Below the pieces are notes generated by a model. The model ran no database searches, was not told the DNA's origin, and saw nothing but the letters and a program-made list of their open reading frames with translations. Positions 17,754 to 26,151 of a stretch of DNA of 36,010 nucleotides are shown in pieces (position 1 is the first letter of the stretch; each line of letters begins with the position of its first letter). The position numbers and the translations under genes were made by a program. Source of the stretch: Pseudomonadota bacterium (GTDB lineage: Bacteria > Pseudomonadota > Gammaproteobacteria > Burkholderiales > Burkholderiaceae_C); NCBI GenBank assembly GCA_030535425.1, contig JAUNHQ010000028.1, positions 1 to 36,010 of the forward strand. The letters run 5' to 3'.

Positions 17754-18083
17754 TTAGCGAATCAGCTCGCTAAGTTTGCCGGTCTTGTCTTTCCACTGCT
17801 CGTGGTCGGGCAGCGGCTCTTTGCGCTTGGTGATGGTTTTCCAGCCGGGCAGGCGGGCCAGCTCGGCGTTGAGCGCGGTCATGTGCAGCTGGTCCTTGGG
17901 CAGGTCTTCTTCAGCGTAGATGGCGTTGACGGGGCATTCGGGAATGCAGACGGCGCAGTCAATGCACTCCTCGGGGTCGATGGTCAGGAAGTTGGGGCCT
18001 TCCTTGAAGCAATCGACGGGGCACACGTCCACGCAATCGGTGTATTTGCAGCGGATGCAGGCTTCGGTGACAACGTGGGTCAT
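17754..18083 (-). CDS. fdxA: Seven-iron ferredoxin FdxA
   Basis: A 109-residue ferredoxin with cysteines at 9, 12, 17, 21, 25, 40, 43, 46 and 50. [17 protein letters not shown] and [12 protein letters not shown] fit the 3Fe-4S plus 4Fe-4S arrangement of the Azotobacter FdI/FdxA family. The C-terminal tail ([20 protein letters not shown]) is also typical of proteobacterial FdxA. The start [17 protein letters not shown] is the usual family start. Its neighbour downstream is a ferredoxin-NADP reductase, probably its partner. priA lies upstream with 183 bp between (18084-18266), where I find no gene and no convincing promoter. Confidence 0.95.
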   Translation of the reverse strand: MTHVVTEACIRCKYTDCVDVCPVDCFKEGPNFLTIDPEECIDCAVCIPECPVNAIYAEEDLPKDQLHMTALNAELARLPGWKTITKRKEPLPDHEQWKDKTGKLSELIR

Positions 18084-18266
18084 GGTCTGGTGTGTCGTGG
18101 GAGCGGGCCATGCGGGTGCCAGAACGCGTGGTGCCGCCGCTCGGGGTCAAGGGAAAACCCGCAAGTTTAGCCGTGCGGCAGGCCAGGCGATGCAGCCTGT
18201 GCCCGAAAGCCCCTGCGGCGTGGCGGGTGTGATGGATGTGGCGAATGCGTGGCGGCAGCAGGCCCG

Positions 18267-20417
18267 CTACACCGCCAGCGGGTCCACGTCCACCGCCCAG
18301 CGCACGATGGCGCGGTGCGTGGGGTGGGTGCGCCGCTGGTGCAGCAGCGGCTGGCAGGCGCTGAGCACGCGCTGCAAGGCGGCGCGCGAGGGGCTTTCCA
18401 GCAGCATCTGGGCGCGCTCGATACCCGCCACGCGCTGCACGGCCAGGGGCACGGCGGGATACCAGGTGACGTGGGCCAAGGCGGCGGCGCAGGCCGCGTC
18501 TTGGGCCAGGCTGTGCTGGGCGGTTTGGGCCACGTCGGCCAGAAAGTCCTGCGCGGCCTGCTGGCTGCGGGCTTCGGCGCGCAGCAGGGCCAGGTGGACG
18601 AAGGGGGGCAGGCCGGCCTGGGCGCGCTCTTGCAGCTGGCTGGCGGCAAAGCCGGGGTAGTCGTGGGTTTTCAGGGCGGCAAACAGCGGGTGCTGGGGGT
18701 GATGGGTTTGCACCCACATTTCGGCCTGCGCGCCCTGGGCCGCGTCGCGTCCGGCGCGGCCAGCGGCCTGCATGAGCAGGGCAAACAGCCGTTCGGGGGC
18801 GCGAAAGTCGCTGGAAAACAGCGCGCCGTCGGGGTTGACGGCGGCCACCAGGCTGACGCGGCGAAAGTCGTGGCCCTTGGCGATCATTTGCGTGCCCACC
18901 AGCACGTCAACGGCGCCAGCGTGGACCTGGGCCAGCTGCGCTTCGAGCTGGCCCTGGCCGCGGGTGGAGTCGGCGTCGATGCGGGCCACGCGCACGGGCT
19001 GGCCGTCGGGACGCTGCAAGGGGGCCAGCAGCTCGGCCAGTTTTTCTTCCAGCTGCTCGGTGCCGCGGCCTAAAGGGGTGATGTCCAGGTTGCCGCAGGC
19101 GGGGCAGGCGCGGGGCACGGGCTGGGCCAGGCCGCAGTGGTGGCAGCGCAGGGTGCGGTCGATCTTGTGAAAGACGCGAAAGGCGCTGCAATGCGGGCAT
19201 TCGCTTTTCCAGCCGCAGTCGGCGCAGTGCAGCACGGGGGCGTAGCCCCGGCGGTTGAGCAGCAGCAGGGTTTGTTCGCCGCGCGCGGCGCGCTCGCCAA
19301 TGGCTTGCAGCAGGGGCGGGGCGATGAGGGTGCCGCGCGGCTGGCGGGCCATGTCCACCCGGCGCACCAGGGGCAGGCCGTGGTTTGCCGCGTCGGCGCC
19401 GATGCGCCGGGGCATGTGCAGGCGCAGGTAGCGGCCCGGCCCGTCGGGCGCGGGGGTGCTGGCGTGCCAGCTTTCCAGCGAGGGGGTGGCCGAGCCCAGG
19501 ATGACCTTGGCGCCGCCCAGGTGGCCCCGGTACACGGCCAAGTCGCGCGCGGAATAGCGCGCGCCTTCTTGCTGCTTGTAGCTGGCATCGTGCTCTTCAT
19601 CGACCACGATGAGGGCCAGCCGCGGCAGCGAGGCGAGCACGGCCACGCGCGTGCCCAGCACGATGCGCGCCTGTCCCTGGTGGGCGGCCAGCCAGGCGGC
19701 CAGGCGCTGCGCGGGGGTCAGGCCGCTGTGCAGGGCCACCACGGCACCGGCGCCCAGGCGGGGGGCAAAGCGGCTGGAAAAGCGCGCCAGCAGCTGGGGG
19801 GTGAGGTTGATCTCGGGCACCAGCACCAGCACCTGCGCGTGCGCATCGCGCGCCAGGGCGGCTTCGGCGGCGCGCATGTACACCTCGGTCTTGCCGCTGC
19901 CGGTGGCGCCAAAGAGCAAGAAGGGGCCGGGGTGTTGCTCCATTTGGGCTATCGCGCTTGCCTGGTCTGGGCTGAGTGCTACTAAAGGTGAAGCATCTTG
20001 CGCTGCATGGCCCGCATGATCCGTATGGCCTGTATGGCCCATGGACGCGGCGCGCTTGAGGCGGCGGGCCATTTGCTCGCTGCTCAACGTCCGCAGCTGT
20101 GGCGGCAGCGCGGCCAGGGCCACTTCGCCCAGGGCGCGCTGGTAGTAGCGGGCGGTAAAGGCGATGAGCGCGCGCCAGTGCGCATCCAGCGGGGGCAGGC
20201 CATCCAGCGCGCCGGCCACGTCGCGCGCCTGGGCGGCCAGGGCCGCATCGGGCGCGGGGGCGGGGCCTTGCCACACCACGCCCAGCACTTCGCGCCGGCC
20301 CAGGGGCACGCGCACCAGGGTGCCGGGCGGCCAGGGCTGGCTGGCGCGGTAGGTCAGCGGCTCGGCCAGCCCGCTGTGCGCGGGGGTGGGCACGGCCACG
20401 GCAAGCCAGTGCGTCAT
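18267..20417 (-). CDS. priA: Primosomal replication protein N' / replication restart helicase
   Basis: A 716-residue 3'-5' helicase that recognises stalled forks and loads DnaB. The N-terminal DNA-binding domain is followed by Walker A FGATGSGKTEVY, Walker B/DEEH (VVDEEHDASYKQQEG), and the eight-cysteine zinc region (CADCGWKSECPHC ... LRCHHCG ... CPACGN) inserted between helicase lobes, then GTQMIAKGHDF and QAAGRAGR. Length is near E. coli PriA (732). The start at 20417 (MTHWLAVAVPTPAHS) fits the family. Residues about 126-138 are a run of (G/D)H(T/A) tripeptides from a 9-bp tandem repeat, and residues about 145-158 may derive from a dispersed repeat. Its 5' leader (20418 onward) is unusually rich in hairpins and has a DnaA-box sequence. 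Confidence 0.95.
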   Translation of the reverse strand: MTHWLAVAVPTPAHSGLAEPLTYRASQPWPPGTLVRVPLGRREVLGVVWQGPAPAPDAALAAQARDVAGALDGLPPLDAHWRALIAFTARYYQRALGEVALAALPPQLRTLSSEQMARRLKRAASMGHTGHTDHAGHAAQDASPLVALSPDQASAIAQMEQHPGPFLLFGATGSGKTEVYMRAAEAALARDAHAQVLVLVPEINLTPQLLARFSSRFAPRLGAGAVVALHSGLTPAQRLAAWLAAHQGQARIVLGTRVAVLASLPRLALIVVDEEHDASYKQQEGARYSARDLAVYRGHLGGAKVILGSATPSLESWHASTPAPDGPGRYLRLHMPRRIGADAANHGLPLVRRVDMARQPRGTLIAPPLLQAIGERAARGEQTLLLLNRRGYAPVLHCADCGWKSECPHCSAFRVFHKIDRTLRCHHCGLAQPVPRACPACGNLDITPLGRGTEQLEEKLAELLAPLQRPDGQPVRVARIDADSTRGQGQLEAQLAQVHAGAVDVLVGTQMIAKGHDFRRVSLVAAVNPDGALFSSDFRAPERLFALLMQAAGRAGRDAAQGAQAEMWVQTHHPQHPLFAALKTHDYPGFAASQLQERAQAGLPPFVHLALLRAEARSQQAAQDFLADVAQTAQHSLAQDAACAAALAHVTWYPAVPLAVQRVAGIERAQMLLESPSRAALQRVLSACQPLLHQRRTHPTHRAIVRWAVDVDPLAV
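19943..19985 (+). repeat. Possible type B repeat fragment inside priA
   Basis: TTTGGGCTATCGCGCTTGCC followed by TGGTCTGGGCTGAGTGCTACTAAA resembles type B in overall order: a T-run, GGC, GCGC, CTGG and an AGTGCTA tail. It matches the selB and hemE copies only loosely. The encoded ALSPDQASAIAQM is also plausible native PriA sequence, so this may be chance or an assimilated remnant. Confidence 0.35.
20004..20041 (-). repeat. 9-bp tandem repeat in priA encoding His-rich tripeptides
   Basis: Four degenerate 9-bp units (such as TGCATGGCC, CGCATGATC, CGTATGGCC and TGTATGGCC on the plus strand) encode GHT-GHT-DHA-GHA in PriA. They sit in the linker between the N-terminal domain and the helicase core. 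Copy number could vary between strains because the unit length keeps the frame. Confidence 0.7.
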
Positions 20418-20794
20418 GTGCGGGCCGGGCGCCGGGGTGCTATGGAAATCGACATGCAGTTTCGGCCTTAAGTGCTTGATGTACAAGCGATTGGGCAGTC
20501 ATGCCCAATTTCTGTGGATAACTTTGTTGAGAACCTGCGGTCACGGGCCGCAAAGCCTTGTCTGACAAGGCTTCCGTTAGGCTGCCCACGAAAAGAGCAA
20601 GAATTAAATCCTATATAAATCAATCACTTACGTGGGTGCTGCGTGCGCTGGGCGGCGGCGCATGGCGCGTGGCCGGGGCAGCGGGTTTTGTGCACAAGTC
20701 AAGCCCCCGGCGGCAAAAAAATTATGTAGCCAAAGGTTCACAAGGGCTTGACGAGGGGCGCTGGCGGCGTTCTGGCGCAGCGGCGGCATGGCGG
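20418..20794. other. Hairpin-rich priA leader region with DnaA-box sequence and AT-rich tract
   Basis: These 377 bp without a gene lie between the hemE stop and the priA start, both minus strand. Visible signals are inverted repeats GCTTG/CAAGC (20474-20488), ATTGGGCA/TGCCCAAT (20490-20509), TGCGG/CCGCA (20536-20552) and AAGCCTTG/CAAGGCTT (20553-20573). A perfect DnaA box, TTATCCACA on the minus strand, is at 20514-20522. CCCACG/CGTGGG (20585-20590, 20631-20636) bracket a roughly 40-bp AT-rich tract. TTGTGCACAA, one mismatch from a DnaA box in both directions, is near 20689-20698. The priA promoter should lie here, but I cannot place it. No chromosomal-origin genes (dnaA, dnaN, gyrB, rpmH) are nearby. 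Confidence 0.6.
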
Positions 20795-21997
20795 CTATGG
20801 GCGTGCGCGCAACTGGCGCGAATAGGTGTGCACCTCGTCCACCAGATGCGCCACGTGCTCGGGCGGGGTGTGCTGGCTGATGCCGTGGCCCAGGTTGAAG
20901 ATGTGCGTGCTGCCGGGTGTGGCGGAGTCGGTGTGGGGCGGGCCAAAGCTGTCCAGCACGGCGCGCACCTGGGCGCGAATGGCCTCGGGCGGGGCAAAGA
21001 GCACGTTGGGGTCGATGTTGCCTTGCAGGGCTTTTGGGCGGGTGAATGCAGGGTCTTTTTGGCCGCCAGCGCCCGTCTGGAGCGTGCGAGCAGCTATGTT
21101 TTCAGGAGTATTCTGGCCGTGGGCCTGAGCGCCGGCGGCTTGCTGCACGATGCGGCGCGCCGCGCCCAGGTTCATCGTCCAGTCCAGGCCCAGCACGTCG
21201 CAATGCAGGTGCGCCATCTCGGGCAGCCACAGGCCGCCGCCTTTGGTGAAGACGATGCGCGGCACGGTGGCGCCGTCTGTGCCCGTGCGCTTGAGCTGGG
21301 CCAGCACGCGCGCGGTGTAGGCCAGGCTGAAGGTCTGGAAAGCGCCATCGGCCAGCACGCCGCCCCAGCTGTCAAACAGCATCACGGCTTGCGCGCCGGC
21401 GTCGATCTGGGTGTTGAGGTATTGCGCCACCGCGTCGGCGTTGACTTGCAGCACGCGGTGCATCAAATCGGGCCGGGCGTACATCAGGGTTTTGACGTGG
21501 CGGTAGTCGCTGCTGCCGCCACCTTCAACCATGTAGCAGGCCAGCGTCCAGGGGCTGCCGGAAAAGCCAATCAGCGGCACGCGCCCGGCCAGGGCGCGGC
21601 GGATGCTGGTGACGGCGTCGAACACGTAGCGCAGCTGGTTCATGTCGGGCACGCGCAGGGCGGCCACGGCGGCTTCGTCGCGCACCACTTTTTCAAACTT
21701 GGGGCCTTCGCCTTGTGCAAAGGACAGGCCCAGGCCCATGGCGTCGGGCACGGTGAGGATGTCGCTGAACAAGATGGCCGCATCCAGCGGGTAGCGCGCC
21801 AGCGGTTGCAGGGTGACTTCGGTGGCGTAGTCCACCTGCGTGGCCAGGCCCATGAAGCTGCCGGCCTGGGCGCGGGTGGCGCGGTATTCGGGCAAGTAGC
21901 GCCCGGCCTGGCGCATCAGCCACACGGGCGTGTGGTCGGTGGCCTGGCCCAGGCAGGCGCGCAGAAAGGTGTCGTTTTGCAAAGGGGCGAAAGTCAT
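20795..21997 (-). CDS. hemE: Uroporphyrinogen decarboxylase
   Basis: A 400-residue cytosolic enzyme that removes four carboxyl groups from uroporphyrinogen III to give coproporphyrinogen III in haem synthesis. Signature 1 ([15 protein letters not shown]) is near residues 26-40 and signature 2 ([17 protein letters not shown]) is intact; [17 protein letters not shown] near the C-terminus is conserved. The start at 21997 ([12 protein letters not shown]) fits the family; the open frame extends upstream without homologous sequence. The protein is about 45 residues longer than E. coli HemE (354). A large part of the excess is at residues about 291-317, encoded by a type B dispersed repeat just before the KALQGN segment. 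Expected activity is retained because all recognised motifs are present. Confidence 0.95.
   Translation of the reverse strand: MTFAPLQNDTFLRACLGQATDHTPVWLMRQAGRYLPEYRATRAQAGSFMGLATQVDYATEVTLQPLARYPLDAAILFSDILTVPDAMGLGLSFAQGEGPKFEKVVRDEAAVAALRVPDMNQLRYVFDAVTSIRRALAGRVPLIGFSGSPWTLACYMVEGGGSSDYRHVKTLMYARPDLMHRVLQVNADAVAQYLNTQIDAGAQAVMLFDSWGGVLADGAFQTFSLAYTARVLAQLKRTGTDGATVPRIVFTKGGGLWLPEMAHLHCDVLGLDWTMNLGAARRIVQQAAGAQAHGQNTPENIAARTLQTGAGGQKDPAFTRPKALQGNIDPNVLFAPPEAIRAQVRAVLDSFGPPHTDSATPGSTHIFNLGHGISQHTPPEHVAHLVDEVHTYSRQLRARP
21055..21115 (+). repeat. Dispersed type B repeat inside hemE, in frame
   Basis: The core runs from GGCCGCCAGCGC (21061) to AGCAGCT (ending 21095), then ATGTTTTCAGGAGTATT. 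It matches the selB copy at 29 of 35 core positions. On the hemE strand it encodes [15 protein letters not shown], close to the SelB peptide and in the same frame. It lies in a loop before the conserved KALQGNIDP segment. Confidence 0.78.
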
Positions 21998-22237
21998 GCG
22001 GGGGATTGTCGCAGTTGCCGCCAGCTTGCAGCGCGCGGCGGCAGCGCGAGGCTCATGCGCGAAAAGCGCGGCAAAAGCTCGGGTTTGGGTAGCGATTGCC
22101 AGGCTGACATGTGCCTGCGCACCGGCTCGCAGGCGCGCTGATGTCCTACGCAAGAGCAGGGCGCGAGGCCGATAGCGGAAAGCCCGATACGGGCAGACAC
22201 TGACGCTATTCCATGCAACACACAAAAGGAGACGCGC

Positions 22238-22402
22238 ATGCTTCATTACGCCGTGGTTTTTTTCGTCATCGCCATCATTGCGGCGGTGCTGGGCTTTGGC
22301 GGCATCGCCAGCAGCGCCGCAGGCATTGCCCAGATTTTGTTTTTCATCTTCCTGGTGCTGGCGGTGGTGTCGCTGGTGATGAACCTCATCAAGAAGAAAT
22401 AG
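22238..22402 (+). CDS. DUF1328 small membrane protein
   Basis: A 54-residue protein with two membrane helices (about residues 4-24 and 30-50), beginning [20 protein letters not shown] and ending NLIKKK. The [20 protein letters not shown] segment is the hallmark of the DUF1328/YtjA family of inner-membrane proteins of unknown role. A strong ribosome-binding site AAAAGGAG lies 7 nt before the ATG, which fixes the start. It is monocistronic, with a terminator 15 bp after the stop. The 240 bp upstream (21998-22237) separate it from divergent hemE and must hold promoters for both, though I see no clear consensus. Confidence 0.9.
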   Translation: MLHYAVVFFVIAIIAAVLGFGGIASSAAGIAQILFFIFLVLAVVSLVMNLIKKK

Positions 22403-22416
22403 CCGTCAAATGGAAT

Positions 22417-22446
22417 AAAAAATGCCCCTTGCGAGGGGCATTTTTT
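22417..22446 (+). terminator. Bidirectional intrinsic terminator after DUF1328 gene
   Basis: AAAAAATGCCCCT pairs with AGGGGCATTTTTT across a TGCG loop. The stem starts 15 bp after the DUF1328 stop and about 20 bp before the end of the convergent lipoprotein gene. A-run and T-run on the two sides let it work on both strands. Confidence 0.9.
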
Positions 22447-22465
22447 ATGGGCAGCGGCGGGCGTG

Positions 22466-23152
22466 TCAGCCCGGCAGCAGGCGCTTGTGAAGCGTGTTCA
22501 GGCATTCATCAACGGCCTGGCGCATGTGCTGTTTCAGCACGCTGGCGCCGTTGGCCAGCATCTGGTCGTAGGTGGGAAAGCGGTCGTCCACGCCAGATGG
22601 GGGCATGCGGTGGCAGTCGGCCTGGGCGATCACTTGTGCGGTCTGGGTGTCGATCAGCCGCGCGCGTGCGTTGTACTGCGCCATGTAGCGCGTGGCGCTG
22701 AGGTAGTGCATGCCCCAGCCCTGTGTTTGCACCGACAGCAGGTAGCGCGCCCGGGCCTTGGCGCTGGCGGCCAGGGCGGCGGGATCGTCATCGGTGCTGT
22801 TCAGGGGTGGATTGACCAGCCGCATGCCCCACTGGCGCTGCAGGGGCTGCACCAGCCGTGTGGCCAGGGCAGGGGCGGGGTCTTGCAATGCGTGCTCCTG
22901 GGCCACGCGCGCGCCGTGCGAGAGGGCGTTGCTGGTCAGAATGCCTGCCCCAATGGCACCCAGCCCGCCCCACAGCATGTTGCCCGATGTCATGACCTGG
23001 AACTCGCCCGCCGGATGCAGGGCCAGTGCCAGCGTTTGCCCGCGCAGGCTGGCGGCGTTATCGCGCGAGATCGACTGGGTGGTGGTGCAGGCGGTCAGCG
23101 ATAAGGCCAGCGGCAGAGCCAGCGCCAAGATGAACAGCAAACGGTTGGGCAT
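22466..23152 (-). CDS. Predicted lipoprotein of unknown function
   Basis: A 228-residue protein with a lipoprotein signal (MPNRLLFILALALPLALSLT, then lipobox LTAC with Cys22). The mature part has a short Gly-rich stretch (MLWGGLGAIGAGILTSNALSHG) that could insert in or lie on a membrane, and a C-terminal region with ARYLLSVQTQGWGMHYL and ARARLIDTQTAQVIAQADCHRM, reminiscent of outer-membrane lipoproteins that adopt a small alpha/beta fold. I do not recognise the family and assign no function. The start at 23152 puts the signal peptide at the N-terminus; an upstream in-frame ATG at 23245 would bury it. It is divergent from the PatZ-like gene and convergent with the DUF1328 gene. Confidence 0.8.
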   Translation of the reverse strand: MPNRLLFILALALPLALSLTACTTTQSISRDNAASLRGQTLALALHPAGEFQVMTSGNMLWGGLGAIGAGILTSNALSHGARVAQEHALQDPAPALATRLVQPLQRQWGMRLVNPPLNSTDDDPAALAASAKARARYLLSVQTQGWGMHYLSATRYMAQYNARARLIDTQTAQVIAQADCHRMPPSGVDDRFPTYDQMLANGASVLKQHMRQAVDECLNTLHKRLLPG

Positions 23153-23305
23153 GGAGTGAAGATCAGCGGTTAGAACAGTGGAAAACGGCTGTGCAGTATG
23201 ACGCACAGGCGTCAGTGCGGGTGCGGCCAGGCTGCGCTGTGTCAAACCCTTCAGACCAGCGCGTGCTAAAAAAACAGGTGCTTTTCTGGCCCTGCCGGGA
23301 CAGCC

Positions 23306-23383
23306 CGCCGCCTTGGGTGGCGGCGCGTCCGTGTTTTATCTTTCGTTTCGCCCCTTTGGTTTTTTATGGCGCCTTAAGGCGCC
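23306..23383 (+). promoter_or_regulatory. Hairpin and 16-bp palindrome in the patZ-like leader
   Basis: CGCCGCC (23306-23312) and GGCGGCG (23319-23325) form a 7-bp hairpin. About 45 bp further on GGCGCCTTAAGGCGCC (23368-23383) is a perfect palindrome ending 20 bp before the ATG. T-rich stretches lie between them. A position this close to the start suggests an operator or a structure affecting translation; the function is my inference. Confidence 0.45.
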
Positions 23384-23403
23384 TGGCTTCTTTTCAGACA
23401 CCC

Positions 23404-26091
23404 ATGGACCAGCACTACCTGACCCCCTTGTTCGAGCCCCAGTCCATTGCCCTGTTCACCGGCCCGCAGGATCAGCCGGAGCAGCAAACGCCGCAGGCGC
23501 GCGCGCTGCTGGCGCACATGCAGGCGCAGCCGTTCAAGGGGCACATCGTGCCGCTGGACATTCACACCAGCGGCACGCTGGCCGATCTGGCGCAGACGCG
23601 GGCCGACCTGGCCATCATCGCCTTGCCGGACGATGAAATCCTGCCCGCGCTGGAGCTGGCCGGGCGCATCAAGGTGCGCGCGGCGCTGGTGCTGTCGGCC
23701 GGTGTGGGCGCTGAGCAGGCCAAGCAAATGCACCGCGTGGCCCAGCGCCACGGCTTTTGGCTCATGGGGCCCAACAGCCAGGGCTTTCAGCGCCCGGTCT
23801 TGCAGCTCAATGCCAGCGTGGCGGGCGATCTGGCCGCGCAGGGGCAGCTGGCGCTGGTGTCGCAGTCGGGCGCGCTCACCGCCTCCATCCTGGACTGGGC
23901 GCGGCAAAACCGCGTGGGCTTTTCCAACGTCATTTCCCTGGGGGCGCACACGCAGGTGGGCTTGTGGGCGGTGCTGGACTATCTGGCCAATGACCGCCAC
24001 ACCCACGGCATCGTGGTTTACATGGAAGGCATTGCCAACGCGCGGCGCTTTACCAGCGCGCTGCGCGCGGCGGCCATTGCCAAGCCGGTGGTGGTGCTCA
24101 AGGCCGGGCGCAAGCTGGCGGGCAACGTGGCGGCGCAAACGCATTCGGGCGCCATCGTGGGCAGCGACGACGTGTTTGACGCCGTGCTGCGCCGCGCGGG
24201 GGCGGTGCGCGTGCGCTCGTTCGTGGACTTGTTCTCGGCCGCCAAGTGCCTGGCTTCGCGCTACCGGCCCGTGGGCCCGCGCCTGGGTGTCATCACCAAC
24301 GGTGGCGGCCCCGGCGTGCTGGCGGCTGATTACGTGACCGAGCTGGGCCTGTCGCTGGGCCGGCTGTCGGACGAGGCCGCGCGCCTGCTGGCGCCGCAGC
24401 TGCCGCCGGCGGCATCGCTGAGCGATTTAATCGATTTGTCGGAAGAAGCAGGCCCGGCGCACTTTCGCGCCGCGCTGGAAGCCGCGTCCAAGGACAAGCA
24501 GATCGATGGCGTGCTGGTGCTGTATTCGCCCAAGTTCGGTGGCGACGCCGAAGGTGTGGCGCGCGAGCTGGTGCAGCACAAGCCCAAGATGAGCAAGCCC
24601 CTGGTGGCCTGCTGGATGGGCGATGCCTCGGTGGGCGCGGCCCGCCATGTGCTGGCCGAGGCCAAGATTCCCAGCTTTCGCACACCCGAGGCCGCCGTGG
24701 GCGCCTTTGGCAACATCGCCAGCTTCTACCAGAACCAGCAGCTTTTGCAGCAAACGCCGCCGCCGCTGTCGCACCTGGCCACGCCCGATGTGGAAGGCGC
24801 GCGCCTGCTGATCGAGAGCGTGCTGACCGAGCGGCGCCAGGTGCTCACCGAAATGGAATCCAAGGCGCTGCTGTCGGCCTTTCACATCCCCGTCACGCAA
24901 ACCTTGCTGGCGCGCAACGCCAACGAGGCCATGATGATTGCCAGCCAGATCGGCTACCCCGTGGCGCTGAAGATCGACTCGCCCGACATCAGCCACAAAA
25001 GCGACGTGGGCGGCGTGGCGCTGAACCTGAGCAACGCCACCGCCGTGCGCGACACCTACCAGGACATGATGCAGGCCGTGCGCCAAAAGCGCCCCGAAGC
25101 GCGCATCAACGGCGTGACCGTGCAGGCCATGGCGCGCAAGGCCAAGGGGCGCGAGCTGTATATCGGCGTCTTCACTGACGACCCCTTTGGCCCCGTCATC
25201 GCCTTTGGCGCCGGCGGCACCATGATCGAGCTGATACACGGCCACGCCATGGAGCTGCCCCCGCTCAACCAGTTCCTGGCGCGGCGGCTGATCGAGCGCT
25301 CGCGCGTGCATGAAACCCTGGGGGCCTGGCGGGGTGCGGCGGCCGTCAACCTGGCCGCGCTGGAGCAGGTGCTGCTGCGCGTGTCCGAAATGGTGTGCGA
25401 GCTGCCCCAGCTGCGCGAGATGGACATCAACCCCATCATCGTGGACGAGCACGGCGTGGTGGCCGTGGACGCGCGCATCGTCATCGGCGCGGCAGCGCAG
25501 ACATCGCCCGGCCGAGCCGGGCGCTATGGCCACCTGTCCATCCTGCCCTACCCGGCGCGGCTGGAGCAGGTCTGGCCCCTGCGCGGCGGCGGCGAATACG
25601 TGCTGCGCCCCATCCACCCGGACGACGCGCAAATGCTGCAAGAGCTGGTCAAAAGTCTCTCGCCCGAAAGCCGCTACTTCCGCTTCGTCTCCAGCATGGC
25701 CGAGCTGCCGCCGGCCATGCTCTCGCGCTTTACCCTGATCGACTACGACCGCGAAATGGCCCTGTGCGCCGTGGCCGAGGTGGAAGAAGAAGTGGACGGG
25801 CAAACGCACAAGCGCCAGAAGATCATTGCCGTCTCGCGCTACGTCACCAACCCGGACCAGAGCAGTTGCGAGTTCTCGCTGGTCGTCAGCGACGCCTTTG
25901 CCGGGCAGGGGCTGGGCACGCGCATGATGCTCAGCATCATGGACGCGGCGCGCGAGCGCGGCCTGAAGGAAATCGTCGGCCTGGTGCTCACCCACAACAA
26001 CGGCATGCTCAAGCTCATGCGCAGCCTGGGCTTTGAGATCAAGGCCTACCCGGACGACCCGGACTTCCGCCTGGTCACGCACGCGCTGTAG
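23404..26091 (+). CDS. PatZ-like NDP-forming acyl-CoA ligase fused to GNAT acetyltransferase
   Basis: An 895-residue fusion with the domain order of E. coli PatZ/YfiQ and Salmonella Pat (about 886 residues): CoA-binding and succinyl-CoA-synthetase-like domains (about 1-470), an ATP-grasp domain (about 500-700; YPVALKIDSPDISHKSDVGG near 518), and a C-terminal GNAT domain (about 735-895) with the acetyl-CoA loop AGQGLGTRMM near 834. PatZ acetylates lysines such as that of acetyl-CoA synthetase. The ligase region keeps the THSGAIVGSDD segment holding the phospho-histidine of ADP-forming ligases (His about 247), so ligase activity cannot be excluded. The start at 23404 follows the family. Upstream lies a perfect 16-bp palindrome at 23368-23383. 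Confidence 0.9.
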   Translation: MDQHYLTPLFEPQSIALFTGPQDQPEQQTPQARALLAHMQAQPFKGHIVPLDIHTSGTLADLAQTRADLAIIALPDDEILPALELAGRIKVRAALVLSAGVGAEQAKQMHRVAQRHGFWLMGPNSQGFQRPVLQLNASVAGDLAAQGQLALVSQSGALTASILDWARQNRVGFSNVISLGAHTQVGLWAVLDYLANDRHTHGIVVYMEGIANARRFTSALRAAAIAKPVVVLKAGRKLAGNVAAQTHSGAIVGSDDVFDAVLRRAGAVRVRSFVDLFSAAKCLASRYRPVGPRLGVITNGGGPGVLAADYVTELGLSLGRLSDEAARLLAPQLPPAASLSDLIDLSEEAGPAHFRAALEAASKDKQIDGVLVLYSPKFGGDAEGVARELVQHKPKMSKPLVACWMGDASVGAARHVLAEAKIPSFRTPEAAVGAFGNIASFYQNQQLLQQTPPPLSHLATPDVEGARLLIESVLTERRQVLTEMESKALLSAFHIPVTQTLLARNANEAMMIASQIGYPVALKIDSPDISHKSDVGGVALNLSNATAVRDTYQDMMQAVRQKRPEARINGVTVQAMARKAKGRELYIGVFTDDPFGPVIAFGAGGTMIELIHGHAMELPPLNQFLARRLIERSRVHETLGAWRGAAAVNLAALEQVLLRVSEMVCELPQLREMDINPIIVDEHGVVAVDARIVIGAAAQTSPGRAGRYGHLSILPYPARLEQVWPLRGGGEYVLRPIHPDDAQMLQELVKSLSPESRYFRFVSSMAELPPAMLSRFTLIDYDREMALCAVAEVEEEVDGQTHKRQKIIAVSRYVTNPDQSSCEFSLVVSDAFAGQGLGTRMMLSIMDAARERGLKEIVGLVLTHNNGMLKLMRSLGFEIKAYPDDPDFRLVTHAL

Positions 26092-26151
26092 GGGCAGATG
26101 CGCCTGCCGGGCGGCGGGCTTGTCACTGGGCCGCCCTTTACACTGCGCGCC

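Noticed and set aside
20474-20640. Chromosomal origin of replication
   Set aside because: One perfect DnaA box and an AT-rich tract are too little, and the usual origin neighbours dnaA, dnaN, gyrB and rpmH are absent.
20558-22141. A 527-codon plus-strand open frame across the priA leader and hemE
   Set aside because: Antisense to hemE, low-complexity translation, and no ribosome-binding site that stands out.
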